Made by a program: the position numbers and the translations under genes
Shown: one piece after another, positions 45,758-56,675 of the stretch
Numbering within the stretch: position 1 is the stretch's first letter
How the letters are laid out: each line of letters starts with the position of its first letter
NCBI RefSeq assembly: GCF_010820665.1
Contig: NZ_JAAIKC010000005.1
Coordinates: 62,001 to 126,000, forward strand
Source of the DNA: Paenibacillus sp. SYP-B3998
GTDB taxonomy: Bacteria; Bacillota; Bacilli; Paenibacillales; NBRC-103111
DNA length: 64,000 nt
Reading direction: 5' to 3'
Notes under the pieces: model-generated
What the model saw: only the letters and a program-made list of their open reading frames with translations
Database searches by the model: none
Told to the model about the DNA's origin: nothing

Positions 45758-45792
45758 CGCCAGTGAAGTTAGCTTAGCGGATACAGACAAAG

Positions 45793-45824
45793 AAAGGAGC
45801 CGCAATAACTTATGCGGCTCCTTT
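45793..45824. terminator. Intrinsic terminator
   Basis: AAAGGAGCCGCA and TGCGGCTCCTTT form a 12-bp perfect stem with an 8-base loop. It lies after the 91-residue gene and could also serve the convergent glutamate dehydrogenase gene. Confidence 0.85.
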
Positions 45825-45902
45825 CTTATGGATAATGGAAGGGTTATTTTCCATTTCACCCTTCTTCCTTTTAACCAGTATGGTGGGCACAACCGCCTTT
45901 GA

Positions 45903-47315
<1,413 letters not shown>

Positions 47316-47498
47316 TCATACAACGCTTAGGCAGGAAACCTCTATCATATTTTTACATAGGAAGGGAAACAGGGCAACCATTATTTACATTGTATGTTAA
47401 CTTTACATGGGAAATTGCTGGTGGCGATAGGCTCAATTGGGGGCATAAGACCCCATAGATAGACTTAATAAATAGTAGTCTGAAGGTGAGTGTGAAGG

Positions 47499-48116
47499 AT
47501 GAATCTTCTCGAGCAGCTAGGCGGAATCGATATTTATTTGTTTGATCAATTGTTAAAAGGGCAAATTACGATAGATATGCGCATACTTGATGCTGGCTGC
47601 GGCTCCGGGCGCAATCTTTCATATTTATTACGTAACGGGTACAACGTATATGCCGTGGATCAATCGGCAGAAGCTATCCGTACCGTTCAGGAGATGGCGA
47701 TGAGACTTGCCCCTGCTTGGTTAAGCGAACAAGCGCGTGTGGAAGCTGTCGAGCAGATGAGTTTTGCTAACGACAGTTTTGATTTTGTCATTAATAATGC
47801 CGTTTTGCATTTTGCAAAAAATGAAGCACATTTTCTACAAATGATTCATGAGCTATGGCGGGTATTAAAACCGGGAGGTAAGCTCTTTATACGCCTTGCT
47901 TCTTCAATCGGAATAGAATCGAAGATTACACTGCTCGGCGATCGCCGCTATCAGCTGCCAGACGGAAGTACGCGTTTTCTGGTCGATGAGGGATTAATTA
48001 TAAACACGACGGAGATGTTGAAGGGTACATGGTTTGAGCCGCTGAAGACCGTCAACGTGGCTGGGCAGCGCTGTATGAGTACCTGGTGCATCCAAAAGCC
48101 AAATGCGCATGCCTAA
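47499..48116 (+). CDS. Class I SAM-dependent methyltransferase
   Basis: A 205-residue protein with motif I ILDAGCGSGRNLSYLL, motif II around VYAVDQSAEAIRT, the motif IV-like VINNAVLHFA and motif post-I VLKPGGKLFIRLAS. This is the Methyltransf_11/25 fold; TehB-type and other small-molecule methyltransferases are related. The acceptor is unknown. AAGGTGAGTG precedes the ATG. No operon partner is visible. Confidence 0.87.
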   Translation: MNLLEQLGGIDIYLFDQLLKGQITIDMRILDAGCGSGRNLSYLLRNGYNVYAVDQSAEAIRTVQEMAMRLAPAWLSEQARVEAVEQMSFANDSFDFVINNAVLHFAKNEAHFLQMIHELWRVLKPGGKLFIRLASSIGIESKITLLGDRRYQLPDGSTRFLVDEGLIINTTEMLKGTWFEPLKTVNVAGQRCMSTWCIQKPNAHA

Positions 48117-48225
48117 CCTAAGAATCAGTGATCGGTTTCTTGTTTGAATTTGGTATTACTAAATCAATCAGAGAACCAACATGCTATAATGCAAGGACAA
48201 CATACAGAATAGATGAGGTTAACCT

Positions 48226-49671
48226 ATGAGCAACAAATCGTTTAAAGACTTCGAATTAAGTGATGAAATCGTAAGAGCATTGGCTGATCTAGGCTACGAG
48301 AACCTAACCGATGTCCAAAGTGAAGTTATTCCCGTGGCGTTAGCCAAGAGGGATCTTGTTGTGAAATCTCAAACAGGAAGCGGGAAGACAGCGGCATTCG
48401 GTATTCCGATATGCGATCTGATCGATTGGAATGAGAATAAGCCGCAAGCCTTAATCCTAGCGCCAACGCGAGAGCTGGCTGTTCAAGTGAAAGAGGATAT
48501 TACGAATATTGGACGATATAAAAGAATTAAAGCGACAGCTGTCTATGGTAAGGATTCTTTTGCCAGACAGAAACTAGAGTTAAACCAGAAAAATCATGTG
48601 GTCGCAGGGACCCCAGGTCGTGTATTAGATCATATTGAAAGAGGAACACTTTCTTTAGGGCGCCTAGCGTATCTGGTTATAGATGAAGCCGATGAGATGC
48701 TGAATATGGGATTCATCGAGCAAGTAGAAGCGATTATTCAGAAGCTGCCTAGAGATCGAGTAACCATGCTATTCTCTGCTACTTTACCAGAAGACGTAGA
48801 GAACCTTTCTCGTAAATATATGAACGATCCTGTTCATATCGAAATCAAAGCAGCGGGCATCACGACAGCTTCTATCGAGCATGCTTTGTTCGAAGTGAAG
48901 GAGAACGATAAGTTTTCTTTACTTAAAGACGTTACGATTGTAGAAAATCCAGATAGCTGCATTATTTTCTGCCGAACGCAAGAGCAGGTTAATCAATTGT
49001 TTAGACAGCTAGCCGACTTGGATTATCCGTGCGATAAAATCCACGGCGGTATGGAGCAAGAAGAACGATTCGAAGTGATGAATGCTTTTAAAAGAGGACA
49101 ATTCCGTTATTTAATTGCTACCGATGTAGCGGCAAGAGGAATTGATATTAAAAACATTACCCATGTCATTAACTACGACCTTCCCATGGACAAAGAAAGC
49201 TATGTACACCGTACCGGAAGAACAGGACGTGCAGGTCAAGAAGGGAAAGCGATCACCTTCGTTACACCTCATGAAGGCAAGTTTCTAGCGGAGATTCAAG
49301 GCTACATCGGCTTCGAGATTCCTAAATTAAACGCTCCTTCCAACGAAGAAGTGTTAGCTTGTACGACAGCTTTTGAAAAGAAAATCAATATTCAACCCAC
49401 GGTCATCAAAGATAAAAGCGAACAATTAAACAAAGAAATATTAAAGCTATATTTCAATGGCGGCAAGAAAAAGAAATTAAGAGCAGTCGATTTCGTGGGC
49501 ACCATTGCCAAAATTGATGGCGTTACAGCAGATGACATTGGGATTATTACGATTCAGGATACAGTCACTTATGTCGACATTCTAAATGGTAAGGGCCCAT
49601 TGGTCTTAGAAGTTATGAAGCATACAACCATTAAGGGTAAATTATTGAAAGTTCATAAGGCAAATAAGTAA
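48226..49671 (+). CDS. dbpA: DEAD-box RNA helicase of the DbpA/YxiN type
   Basis: A 481-residue ATP-dependent RNA helicase. It has the Q motif [20 protein letters not shown], motif [13 protein letters not shown], motif [13 protein letters not shown], motif III SATL, motif [11 protein letters not shown] and motif [12 protein letters not shown]. The last 75 residues form the DbpA RNA-binding domain ([40 protein letters not shown]), which binds hairpin 92 of 23S rRNA and places it in large-subunit assembly. The upstream site is weak (GATGAGGT). Confidence 0.93.
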   Translation: MSNKSFKDFELSDEIVRALADLGYENLTDVQSEVIPVALAKRDLVVKSQTGSGKTAAFGIPICDLIDWNENKPQALILAPTRELAVQVKEDITNIGRYKRIKATAVYGKDSFARQKLELNQKNHVVAGTPGRVLDHIERGTLSLGRLAYLVIDEADEMLNMGFIEQVEAIIQKLPRDRVTMLFSATLPEDVENLSRKYMNDPVHIEIKAAGITTASIEHALFEVKENDKFSLLKDVTIVENPDSCIIFCRTQEQVNQLFRQLADLDYPCDKIHGGMEQEERFEVMNAFKRGQFRYLIATDVAARGIDIKNITHVINYDLPMDKESYVHRTGRTGRAGQEGKAITFVTPHEGKFLAEIQGYIGFEIPKLNAPSNEEVLACTTAFEKKINIQPTVIKDKSEQLNKEILKLYFNGGKKKKLRAVDFVGTIAKIDGVTADDIGIITIQDTVTYVDILNGKGPLVLEVMKHTTIKGKLLKVHKANK

Positions 49672-49684
49672 TCAAGGTCAGAAC

Positions 49685-49721
49685 AAAGTCTCGAATTCCT
49701 CTAGAGGAGTTTCGAGACTTT
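49685..49721 (+). terminator. Intrinsic terminator of the helicase gene
   Basis: AAAGTCTCGAA and TTCGAGACTTT form an 11-bp perfect stem with a 15-base loop (itself containing CCTCTAGAGG), followed by TTTTAC. Confidence 0.85.
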
Positions 49722-49782
49722 TACTTTCTCACGTATGATATTCTGCGTGGCAAAGGTATAGATGGAAAAAGATTGACGAATT

Positions 49783-49828
49783 ATAGTTATCGTTATAATA
49801 TTTATTCTAATAATAGTTATCGTGATAA
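49783..49828 (+). promoter_or_regulatory. Two operator-like direct repeats upstream of marR
   Basis: ATAGTTATCGTTATAA (49783-49798) and ATAGTTATCGTGATAA (49813-49828) differ at one base and are exactly 30 bp apart, near three helical turns. The second contains the inverted repeat TTATC-GT-GATAA. They sit right before the MarR gene start, as expected of a self-controlled operator. Confidence 0.72.
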
Positions 49829-49851
49829 ATAAATGCAGGGTGGTGGGGTCA

Positions 49852-50304
49852 ATGAAATTAGTAGATTACTGTATTTTGATCGGTGAACTGCTCCGAGTGA
49901 TTGAATCAAAGCAAGCTAAGATCGTCAATCAGCATTACGCACATCATAATCTTACGACACCATCAATTAATATTTTACTTTTACTTAATGATAGAGGTGC
50001 GATGAGGGTCAGCGATATTGGCGGAGCTTTGAATATGGTGGACAGTAATGTTTCTGCGATTTGCTCTCGTCTTGAGAATATGGACTTGATCGAGCGCATA
50101 CGGAAAAAAGAAGATCAGAGAGTTGTCCTGATCCAGCTCACTCAAACGGCTTTGGACAAAATGAAAGAAATTTTATCAAACGTCAATGACTTTCAACAAC
50201 TATTCGTAAAAAATGCAACGGAAAAGGATCTACAGGAGATTTCAAACGGATTAACCAAACTAAATGATTTGTTGGAGAACGTGCTAAAGGAAAAAATGGA
50301 GTAA
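49852..50304 (+). CDS. MarR-family transcriptional regulator
   Basis: A 150-residue winged-helix protein with LTTPSINILLLLNDRGAMRV, SDIGGALNMVDSNVSAICSR (recognition helix) and LENMDLIERIRKKEDQRVVL (wing), then the C-terminal dimer helices. The ATG after GGTGGTGGGG is preferred. Two near-identical repeats in its promoter suggest self-repression. It is the first gene of a run that continues into a peptide importer and an ABC exporter pair, so those may be its targets. Confidence 0.92.
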   Translation: MKLVDYCILIGELLRVIESKQAKIVNQHYAHHNLTTPSINILLLLNDRGAMRVSDIGGALNMVDSNVSAICSRLENMDLIERIRKKEDQRVVLIQLTQTALDKMKEILSNVNDFQQLFVKNATEKDLQEISNGLTKLNDLLENVLKEKME

Positions 50305-50416
50305 AAATTTTTAAATGTTTAACCAAGTAAACTTATGCGGATTTAAAAGTTTGCCTACTGGACAGCTAGAGGCATCACATATGGAATATAAACTATTTTC
50401 ATCGGGAGGTTATGGA

Positions 50417-51994
50417 ATGAAAAGAAATAGAAGTTTATTAACTGTAGGTTTATTGACATTAGTGATGGTCGCGAGTGCATGCAGCGGGGCGCCAACGGAG
50501 GAGAGCAAAACGGCGTCAAGCGATTCCAAAGTGGGAGGCAACTTAATCGTCGCCATTAAAGACGACCCCAAAACGTTTAATCCGATCTATGCGGGAGATC
50601 GGATGTCATTGACAATCGACCAATCGCTGTATGCTCCCTTTTTTAGTATCAATAATGGTAAAAAAACATTTGTGCTAGCGGAGAGCTTGACGCCAACGGC
50701 TGATCTTACGAAATATACCATGAAGCTGCGCAGTGGGTTGACGTGGCATGACGGGCAGAAATTGACCGCGGACGATGTCGTGTTCACCTTCAACAGCCTG
50801 CTTGATGAGAAGCAGCATAGTTACTTCCGCAGCTTGTTCGTATTGGATGGCAAGCCGATTCAAGTAAGCAAAGTGGACGAATTGACGGTCGATTTTGTAC
50901 TGCCACAGGCAACCGCAGCATTTGAAGGCGCTCTCGTGCAGATTTTCCCGATTCCTAAGCATATTTTTGAGGGAGAAGCCGACATGGAGAAAAGCGCTAA
51001 AAATAATAAGCCCATCGGATCGGGCCCCTTTCAATTCAAAGATTATCGTCCTGGCGAATATATCATGTTAACCCGTTACGATAATTATTTTGCTGGAAAA
51101 GCGAAGCTTGATGCGATTACATACCGAGTGGCCAAGGACAGCAATACGGCAGTTCTTGCCCTGCAAAACGGTGAAGTTAACATGATGATGATCGAACCGC
51201 AGGATTACAATAAAGTGAAGGAAACGGGTAAAACCAATATCGTTATGTTCCCTTCAGGCGGGGTTACGAGCCTTGTATTCAACGTTAACATTGACGTCAT
51301 GAAGAAAAAAGAAGTGCGTCAGGCGATTGTACAGGCCTTGGATAAAAAAGAACTGATTACGACGGGGTTCTCGTCAACGGATTTTGCCGAACCGGCCTCC
51401 TCCATTTTTACCCCGGATACCTTGTATCAGAAGAAGGATCTCAAGGCTTATACGTACAATCCGGAGAAAGCCAAAGAATTGCTTAAAGCGGCAGGCGCTG
51501 AAGGTTTGAAGATTCGTTTTGCTTATTTTAACGCTAGTAAGACAGAGGCCAATATGGCGCTCTACGTCCAACAGAAGCTAAAGGCTATCGGTGTAGAGGT
51601 TGAGTTGATTCCGCTGGATGGAGCGGCCCTGGGTAAGAAGGCGCTGAACAAGGACAATACGGATTACGACATGTCCTTCGGGGGCTATAGCATGGGCTTC
51701 GAACCAGATGCTTACAAACCGCTTTATTTGAGCAATGGCTCTTACAATTACTCGCATTACAAGAGTGAAGAGTTCGACAAGCTGTGGATTAAAGCAGCGG
51801 TAGAGACGGATGTCACGAAACGGGCTGATTTGTATCAAAAAATTCAGGACATTTCGGCTGAAGAAGTAACTACTTATCCGATCGCTTACGGGAAATCGAT
51901 TGTTGCCGTAGATACTAAGTTTGGCGGATTGGAAGAAGCAGTGCCGAAGCAGGTTGTCCTGTTCGATGATTACGCTAAGATTTTCATGAAGTAG
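50417..51994 (+). CDS. Peptide-binding lipoprotein (SBP family 5) of an Opp/Dpp-type importer
   Basis: A 525-residue extracytoplasmic receptor. The lipobox ASACSG gives a lipid Cys near position 23. Family 5 features are DPKTFNPIYAGDRMSLTIDQ, LTWHDGQKLTADDVVFTFNS, PIGSGPFQFKDYRPGEYIML and the C-terminal ETDVTKRADLYQKIQDI. It delivers a peptide or a peptide-like ligand (nickel complexes and opines are also known) to the two permeases encoded next. The ATG with GGGAGG about 9 bases before it is the likely start. Confidence 0.92.
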   Translation: MKRNRSLLTVGLLTLVMVASACSGAPTEESKTASSDSKVGGNLIVAIKDDPKTFNPIYAGDRMSLTIDQSLYAPFFSINNGKKTFVLAESLTPTADLTKYTMKLRSGLTWHDGQKLTADDVVFTFNSLLDEKQHSYFRSLFVLDGKPIQVSKVDELTVDFVLPQATAAFEGALVQIFPIPKHIFEGEADMEKSAKNNKPIGSGPFQFKDYRPGEYIMLTRYDNYFAGKAKLDAITYRVAKDSNTAVLALQNGEVNMMMIEPQDYNKVKETGKTNIVMFPSGGVTSLVFNVNIDVMKKKEVRQAIVQALDKKELITTGFSSTDFAEPASSIFTPDTLYQKKDLKAYTYNPEKAKELLKAAGAEGLKIRFAYFNASKTEANMALYVQQKLKAIGVEVELIPLDGAALGKKALNKDNTDYDMSFGGYSMGFEPDAYKPLYLSNGSYNYSHYKSEEFDKLWIKAAVETDVTKRADLYQKIQDISAEEVTTYPIAYGKSIVAVDTKFGGLEEAVPKQVVLFDDYAKIFMK

Positions 51995-52044
51995 GAAAAT
52001 GACAACAGGATGGGCGAAAAGGCGCCGTCTAGGGAGGTTTCTGT

Positions 52045-52995
52045 TTGAGTAAATACCTTTTACGTCGTGTGCTGCAATTATTTCCGCTCTTACTGTTCAT
52101 CTCTATTGTTTCTTTTGCCCTGATCAGGCTGTCGCCGGGTGACCCGGTGTTATCGTTTGTTACGCCGAATATGAGCCCGGACGATATTGCCCGGATCAGG
52201 CAAAGTATGGGGCTTGATCAGCCCATCTATCTTCAATACCTGTACTGGTTGAAAAATATGCTTACGGGTAACTTCGGTTACTCGCTTAACAACCATAGAC
52301 CCGTGCTGACTCTTATTGTAGAAAGACTTCCGGCGACAATAGGTCTAATGAGCTCAGCATTCGTGTTGTCTCTCCTCATAGCTATTTTATTTGGGCTCAT
52401 TTCAGCTTTAAATAAAAATAAGTTGATTGATCATGTGCTTAGCTTGATGTCCTATATCGGCATTTCGCTGCCCGGTTTATGGTTCGCGATGATCTTGATT
52501 TATGTGTTTACCGTCCAGCTGCACTGGCTTCCAAGCATGGGCATGCGTACAATTGGGGTGAATTCGGCATGGGATATCATCAAGCATTGGATGATGCCAT
52601 GTTTGGTTCTCAGCATTACCCACATTTCTGTGTTCATGCGGTATATTCGTTCGAGCACAATTAGTCAGCTAGAAGAAGATTACGTGCAAATTCAATATGC
52701 GTATGGTTCGACTCGACGAGTGGTGTTGTTTCGCCATGTGCTTAAGAATGTCATGCTTCCTGTCATTACAATTTTCGGTTTATCGTTCTCTGAAATTATT
52801 ACGGGGGCTTTCATCGTCGAAAGTATGTTTTCGTGGCCAGGGATGGGTTCATTAGGGATTAACGCTGTGTTTAGTTTAGATTATCCGTTGATCATGGGAA
52901 TCACAATGATTGCCTCGTTCATGTTGCTTCTCGGTAATTTACTTGCCGATTTATTGTACAGTGTGGTCGATCCGAGAATAAAGGTGAAGAGGTGA
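52045..52995 (+). CDS. Opp/Dpp-type ABC permease B
   Basis: A 316-residue membrane protein with six helices. It starts MSKYLLRRVLQLFPLLLFIS, has RLSPGDPV and the conserved IRQSMGLDQPIYLQYLYWLK, and the ATPase-docking EAA-like loop EDYVQIQYAYGSTRRVVLFR with VESMFSWPGMGSLG near the end, all typical of DppB/OppB. The TTG start follows GGGAGGT. It pairs with the DppC-type permease 7 bases downstream. Confidence 0.93.
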   Translation: MSKYLLRRVLQLFPLLLFISIVSFALIRLSPGDPVLSFVTPNMSPDDIARIRQSMGLDQPIYLQYLYWLKNMLTGNFGYSLNNHRPVLTLIVERLPATIGLMSSAFVLSLLIAILFGLISALNKNKLIDHVLSLMSYIGISLPGLWFAMILIYVFTVQLHWLPSMGMRTIGVNSAWDIIKHWMMPCLVLSITHISVFMRYIRSSTISQLEEDYVQIQYAYGSTRRVVLFRHVLKNVMLPVITIFGLSFSEIITGAFIVESMFSWPGMGSLGINAVFSLDYPLIMGITMIASFMLLLGNLLADLLYSVVDPRIKVKR

Positions 52996-53002
52996 GGGCC
53001 AG

Positions 53003-53848
53003 ATGAACCAAATGAGGTGGCGTCTGTTAAAGACGCAATTGTTGGAACAAAAATCGGGTCTCGCTGCACTGATCCTACTGGTTGTGTACGCGCTTATGGC
53101 GGCATTTGCTTTTGTGGTGCCGCATGATCCCAATGCCATCAACCTGACAGCGCGCTTACAGCCGCCAAGCTCTGAGCATTGGTTTGGCACCGATGATAAC
53201 GGCCGAGACTACTTCGCCCGCGCTTTGTACGGCGGACGAGTCTCTCTGAGCGTCGGTTTCCTATCCATGATCGTGTCTACGATCATCGGCACCGCAATTG
53301 GTACGGTTAGTGGCTACTTCGGCGGGCGAACAGACAGTTTTATGATGCGCAGCGTTGATATTTTCTTATCGATTCCTTCTTTTTTTCTTATGTTGATTCT
53401 GAATGCGTATTTGAAACCTAGCATCTTTACGATTATTATCATCATCGGTCTGCTGAGCTGGATGTATATCTCTCGGATTGTAAGGGCAGAAACGATATCT
53501 GCTAAGGAACGAGAATACGTCGTGTATGCCCGTGTCTCTGGACAAAGTACGTTCCGTATTATTTGGCGGCACATTATTCCAAGCATTATGCCAACCATTA
53601 TTGTAGCTGCGACGATCAATATAGCAGGGAGCATCATGATGGAGTCAGCACTCAGCTTTCTGGGTCTCGGTGTGCGTCCGCCATTCTCTTCGTGGGGCAG
53701 CATGCTGAATAACGCTAAGGGATACATCGGAGAGAGCCCTTATCTGGCTTTATTCCCAGGCTTATTCATTTTGACGACGGTACTCTGTTTTAATTTCTTG
53801 GGCGATGTATTCCGTGTTGCTTTTGAGCCCAAGGTGAATCGGAGATAA
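53003..53848 (+). CDS. Opp/Dpp-type ABC permease C
   Basis: A 281-residue membrane protein of the DppC/OppC type with six helices. VVPHDPNAINLTARLQPPSS and WFGTDDNGRDYFARALYGGR are the classical N-terminal signature, and EREYVVYARVSGQSTFRIIW is the coupling loop that contacts the ATPase. Near the end MESALSFLGLGVRPPFSSWG is typical. GGTGAGGG precedes the ATG. Confidence 0.93.
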   Translation: MNQMRWRLLKTQLLEQKSGLAALILLVVYALMAAFAFVVPHDPNAINLTARLQPPSSEHWFGTDDNGRDYFARALYGGRVSLSVGFLSMIVSTIIGTAIGTVSGYFGGRTDSFMMRSVDIFLSIPSFFLMLILNAYLKPSIFTIIIIIGLLSWMYISRIVRAETISAKEREYVVYARVSGQSTFRIIWRHIIPSIMPTIIVAATINIAGSIMMESALSFLGLGVRPPFSSWGSMLNNAKGYIGESPYLALFPGLFILTTVLCFNFLGDVFRVAFEPKVNRR

Positions 53849-53872
53849 TCATGAAACAATGGAGTGAAGCGT

Positions 53873-54853
53873 ATGACACAATTGTTGACTGTTCATGATT
53901 TACAAACCTCGTTCTTTACCCGTGATGGGGAAGTGCAAGCTGTTCGGGGCGTCAGCTTCACGGTGGCCGAAGGGGAGATGGTCGGCATCGTCGGCGAGTC
54001 AGGAAGCGGTAAAAGTGTAACCGCCAAGTCGCTCATTCGTTTAATTCAATCGCCGGGTAAGATTGTAAGCGGTGAGGTGCTGCTTCGTGGGGTCGATACG
54101 CTCCGTCTAGCTGAAGACCAGCTTCGGGACATTCGTGGGAATCGGGTGGCGATGATTTTCCAAGATCCGATGACTTCGCTGAATCCGGTACTTAAGGTTG
54201 GCACACAGTTGATGGAAGTGATTCGCCGCCATCAAAAACTAAGTAAAAAAGAAGCGCGCTTGCGAGCTATAGAGCTGATGCAGGAGGTCGGTATTCCATC
54301 CCCGGAGAAGAGGATCGACCAGTACCCCCATGAGTTCAGTGGGGGCATGCGCCAACGGGTCATGATTGCTATGGCGTTGTCCTGCAAGCCGGAGCTTTTG
54401 ATTGCTGATGAGCCTACAACGGCGCTGGACGTTTCGATTCAGGCTCAGATTCTTAAACTAATGAAAAATCTGTGCGATACGACATGCACTTCTATATTGC
54501 TAATTACGCATGATCTCGGCGTTGTCGCTCAAGTGTGTACACGCGTCATCGTCATGTATGGCGGACTTGTGATGGAGGAAGGCGCTGTAGTCGATATCTT
54601 CGAATCGCCGCAGCATCCGTACACGCAAGGCTTGCTGCGCTCGATACCGAAGGTGACGGATGGTTGGCGGGAACGACTCGTACCGATCGAGGGCACACCG
54701 CCGAATCTGCTGCATCCGCCGCAGGGCTGCCCCTTCATGGAGCGTTGTCCGCATGCGATGAAGCAATGTCTGGAGCTCCCTCCGTATGTCGAGACGAAGC
54801 CGGGGCACCGATCTTTATGTTGGTTGAACAGTGGCAAGGAGGGAACCGCATGA
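53873..54853 (+). CDS. Opp/Dpp-type ABC ATPase D
   Basis: A 326-residue ATPase. Walker A is [14 protein letters not shown], the signature is [17 protein letters not shown], Walker B is [14 protein letters not shown] and the switch His is [10 protein letters not shown]. The C-terminal oligopeptide-type extension has the Cys cluster [16 protein letters not shown], which can bind an iron-sulfur cluster in Dpp/Opp ATPases. The ATG is chosen over an earlier GTG because GGAG lies about 9 bases before it. It overlaps the next ATPase gene (ATGA). Confidence 0.93.
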   Translation: MTQLLTVHDLQTSFFTRDGEVQAVRGVSFTVAEGEMVGIVGESGSGKSVTAKSLIRLIQSPGKIVSGEVLLRGVDTLRLAEDQLRDIRGNRVAMIFQDPMTSLNPVLKVGTQLMEVIRRHQKLSKKEARLRAIELMQEVGIPSPEKRIDQYPHEFSGGMRQRVMIAMALSCKPELLIADEPTTALDVSIQAQILKLMKNLCDTTCTSILLITHDLGVVAQVCTRVIVMYGGLVMEEGAVVDIFESPQHPYTQGLLRSIPKVTDGWRERLVPIEGTPPNLLHPPQGCPFMERCPHAMKQCLELPPYVETKPGHRSLCWLNSGKEGTA

Positions 54854-55866
54854 TTGATCAGCAGCAAGAGAGTCGCAATGAGATCAAGCAAGCTGACACT
54901 GAGGTATTAATCGACGTTCGCGGATTAAAGAAATATTTCCCGATGGAGAGGTCGCTGTTCGGACGAACAACCAAGGTATTGAAAGCAGTCGATGACGTTA
55001 GCTTCCAAATCCATCGCGGCGAAACGTTCGGTCTTGTCGGTGAGTCGGGGTGCGGTAAATCGACAACGGGACGCAGTCTCATTCGCCTGTTTGATATCAC
55101 CGCAGGGGAGATTTATTACGACGGACGCGATTTAGCCGCTATGAGCGAGAAGGAAATGAAGCCTTATCGCAAGCGGATGCAGGCTATTTTCCAAGATCCT
55201 TATTCATCGCTTAACCCTGCTATGAATGTGCTTCAGCTCATTAGTGAACCGATGGAAATTCACATGAACTACAATAAGGCGCAGCGTCTCGACGTTGTAC
55301 ATGAGCTCTTGAACAAGGTTGGCATGAAAAAAGAACATGCGGATCGGTATCCACACGAGTTCAGCGGCGGCCAACGGCAGCGAATCAGCATTGCGCGATC
55401 ATTGGCGGCAAGTCCAGAGTTCGTTCTCTGCGATGAGCCAATTTCCGCGCTCGACGTGTCCGTACAGGCACAAGTTGTCAATATGCTCGAAGATTTGCAG
55501 GACGAATTCGGCCTGACTTATTTATTCATCGCCCATGATTTATCGATGGTGCGCCATATTTCGAACCGCATCGGCGTTATGTATCTAGGCAAACTGGTGG
55601 AAGTCACCTCGAGTGAGCAGCTATATAGGCACCCGGCGCATCCTTACTCGCAAGCGCTTTTAGCTGCAATTCCGGTGCCTAACCCCAAGGTAGCGACCGC
55701 GGATCGTTGGATGCTGCAAGGGGATTTGCCTAGTCCGCTTGATGAAGTCGTCGGTTGCAAATTCCGCTTGAGGTGTCCATTCGCCGTACAGCGCTGCGCA
55801 GAAGAAGACCCAAGTCTTCGTGAAGTGGCGCCTGGGCATTATGTGGCTTGTCATTTGCATGGATAA
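54850..55866 (+). CDS. Opp/Dpp-type ABC ATPase F
   Basis: A 338-residue ATPase, partner of the preceding one. It begins with a polar tail, then VRGLKKYFPMERSLFGRTTK, Walker A GESGCGKSTTGRSL, signature FSGGQRQRISIARSLA, Walker B FVLCDEPISALDVS, and the C-terminal Cys cluster CKFRLRCPFAVQRCAEEDP. AAGGAGGGAA lies within the end of the previous gene. An alternative longer frame upstream is rejected because it overlaps that gene fully. Confidence 0.93.
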   Translation: MIDQQQESRNEIKQADTEVLIDVRGLKKYFPMERSLFGRTTKVLKAVDDVSFQIHRGETFGLVGESGCGKSTTGRSLIRLFDITAGEIYYDGRDLAAMSEKEMKPYRKRMQAIFQDPYSSLNPAMNVLQLISEPMEIHMNYNKAQRLDVVHELLNKVGMKKEHADRYPHEFSGGQRQRISIARSLAASPEFVLCDEPISALDVSVQAQVVNMLEDLQDEFGLTYLFIAHDLSMVRHISNRIGVMYLGKLVEVTSSEQLYRHPAHPYSQALLAAIPVPNPKVATADRWMLQGDLPSPLDEVVGCKFRLRCPFAVQRCAEEDPSLREVAPGHYVACHLHG

Positions 55867-55916
55867 TTCAACCTAGCTTGTCAAATATGCTGTTTAAATG
55901 AAAAGGGGATGTATGC

Positions 55917-56432
55917 ATGAGCAACAAGGCTAAGCTTTCTCAACATACCGCGATTATGCTGGAGCGCGCACGTCGCTTCGGTATTTCTGACACCGTTCTG
56001 CTGAATAGTGCGGTAACAGGTGATATCAATCCTTTCCAACCGGCTGTTGCGCAATATTACAGCTATGATGATTTTTTTACCTACGCAAAGACGCATGGGG
56101 AGTCCATCGAAGAGGCAATTCGTAACGGATACCGGATGAAATTTAATACGCCAGGGGGCTTGCAAATCTGGCTGAAGGATCGATTCGGTCTTGAGGCAGG
56201 GGTCGATTTCGAGGCAACTACCGGGCGGTTAGACGGTCTGAAGCTTTCAGCTGAAGATATGGAGGTAATACGAGAAACGGTTGCCGTGAATTGGGTATTA
56301 CTTGAAACGAACACTACGGAAGGTCAAGAGGGGCAGTCCACCATTCAGGCAGGAGCATCTGTAGAAACGAATTCTACGCACGGTAATCGGGCGTTCACCT
56401 TGGTCATCAGTTCCTTGCTTGAGTCCAACTGA
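55917..56432 (+). CDS. Unrecognised 171-residue protein at the end of the peptide-import operon
   Basis: A soluble protein without signal peptide or membrane helix. The first 130 residues look folded: LSQHTAIMLERARRFGISDT, VAQYYSYDDFFTYAKTHGES, GGLQIWLKDRFGLEAGVDFE. The last 40 are Gly/Thr/Ser-rich (TTEGQEGQSTIQAGAS). The start has AAAGGGGATG upstream and lies 50 bases after the ATPase F gene, so it is probably co-transcribed. No family is recognised. A terminator follows, so it closes the operon. It might modify or carry the transported peptide, but nothing in the sequence shows this. Confidence 0.7.
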   Translation: MSNKAKLSQHTAIMLERARRFGISDTVLLNSAVTGDINPFQPAVAQYYSYDDFFTYAKTHGESIEEAIRNGYRMKFNTPGGLQIWLKDRFGLEAGVDFEATTGRLDGLKLSAEDMEVIRETVAVNWVLLETNTTEGQEGQSTIQAGASVETNSTHGNRAFTLVISSLLESN

Positions 56433-56453
56433 AGTTATACAGTTTATAGAATG

Positions 56454-56488
56454 AGCTTCCACCCTGAGAATAGGATGGAAGCTTATTT
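56454..56488 (+). terminator. Intrinsic terminator of the peptide-import operon
   Basis: AGCTTCCA and TGGAAGCT form an 8-bp stem extended by partial CC/GG pairing around a 14-base loop, followed by TATTTTG. It separates the import operon from the exporter genes. Confidence 0.7.
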
Positions 56489-56675
56489 TGATGTCGTTCT
56501 TGAAACGGGGCAAGCCCTGTGCTTGGCACTAAATTGAAAGTGACGAAACTTGGTTCTTCATGACTTGAGTCATTTGTAGGAAACGGAAATTTTAGATAAA
56601 ATTTGTTTATACATAGACTTGATAACGATGAAGCTATAGAATCAATGTGTACATATGGAGAAAGAGGTGAACGCT

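Noticed and set aside
54535..55866. A 443-residue ATPase start
   Set aside because: The first 105 codons overlap the previous ATPase gene in another frame; the ATG at 54850 has a proper ribosome binding site and ATGA coupling.
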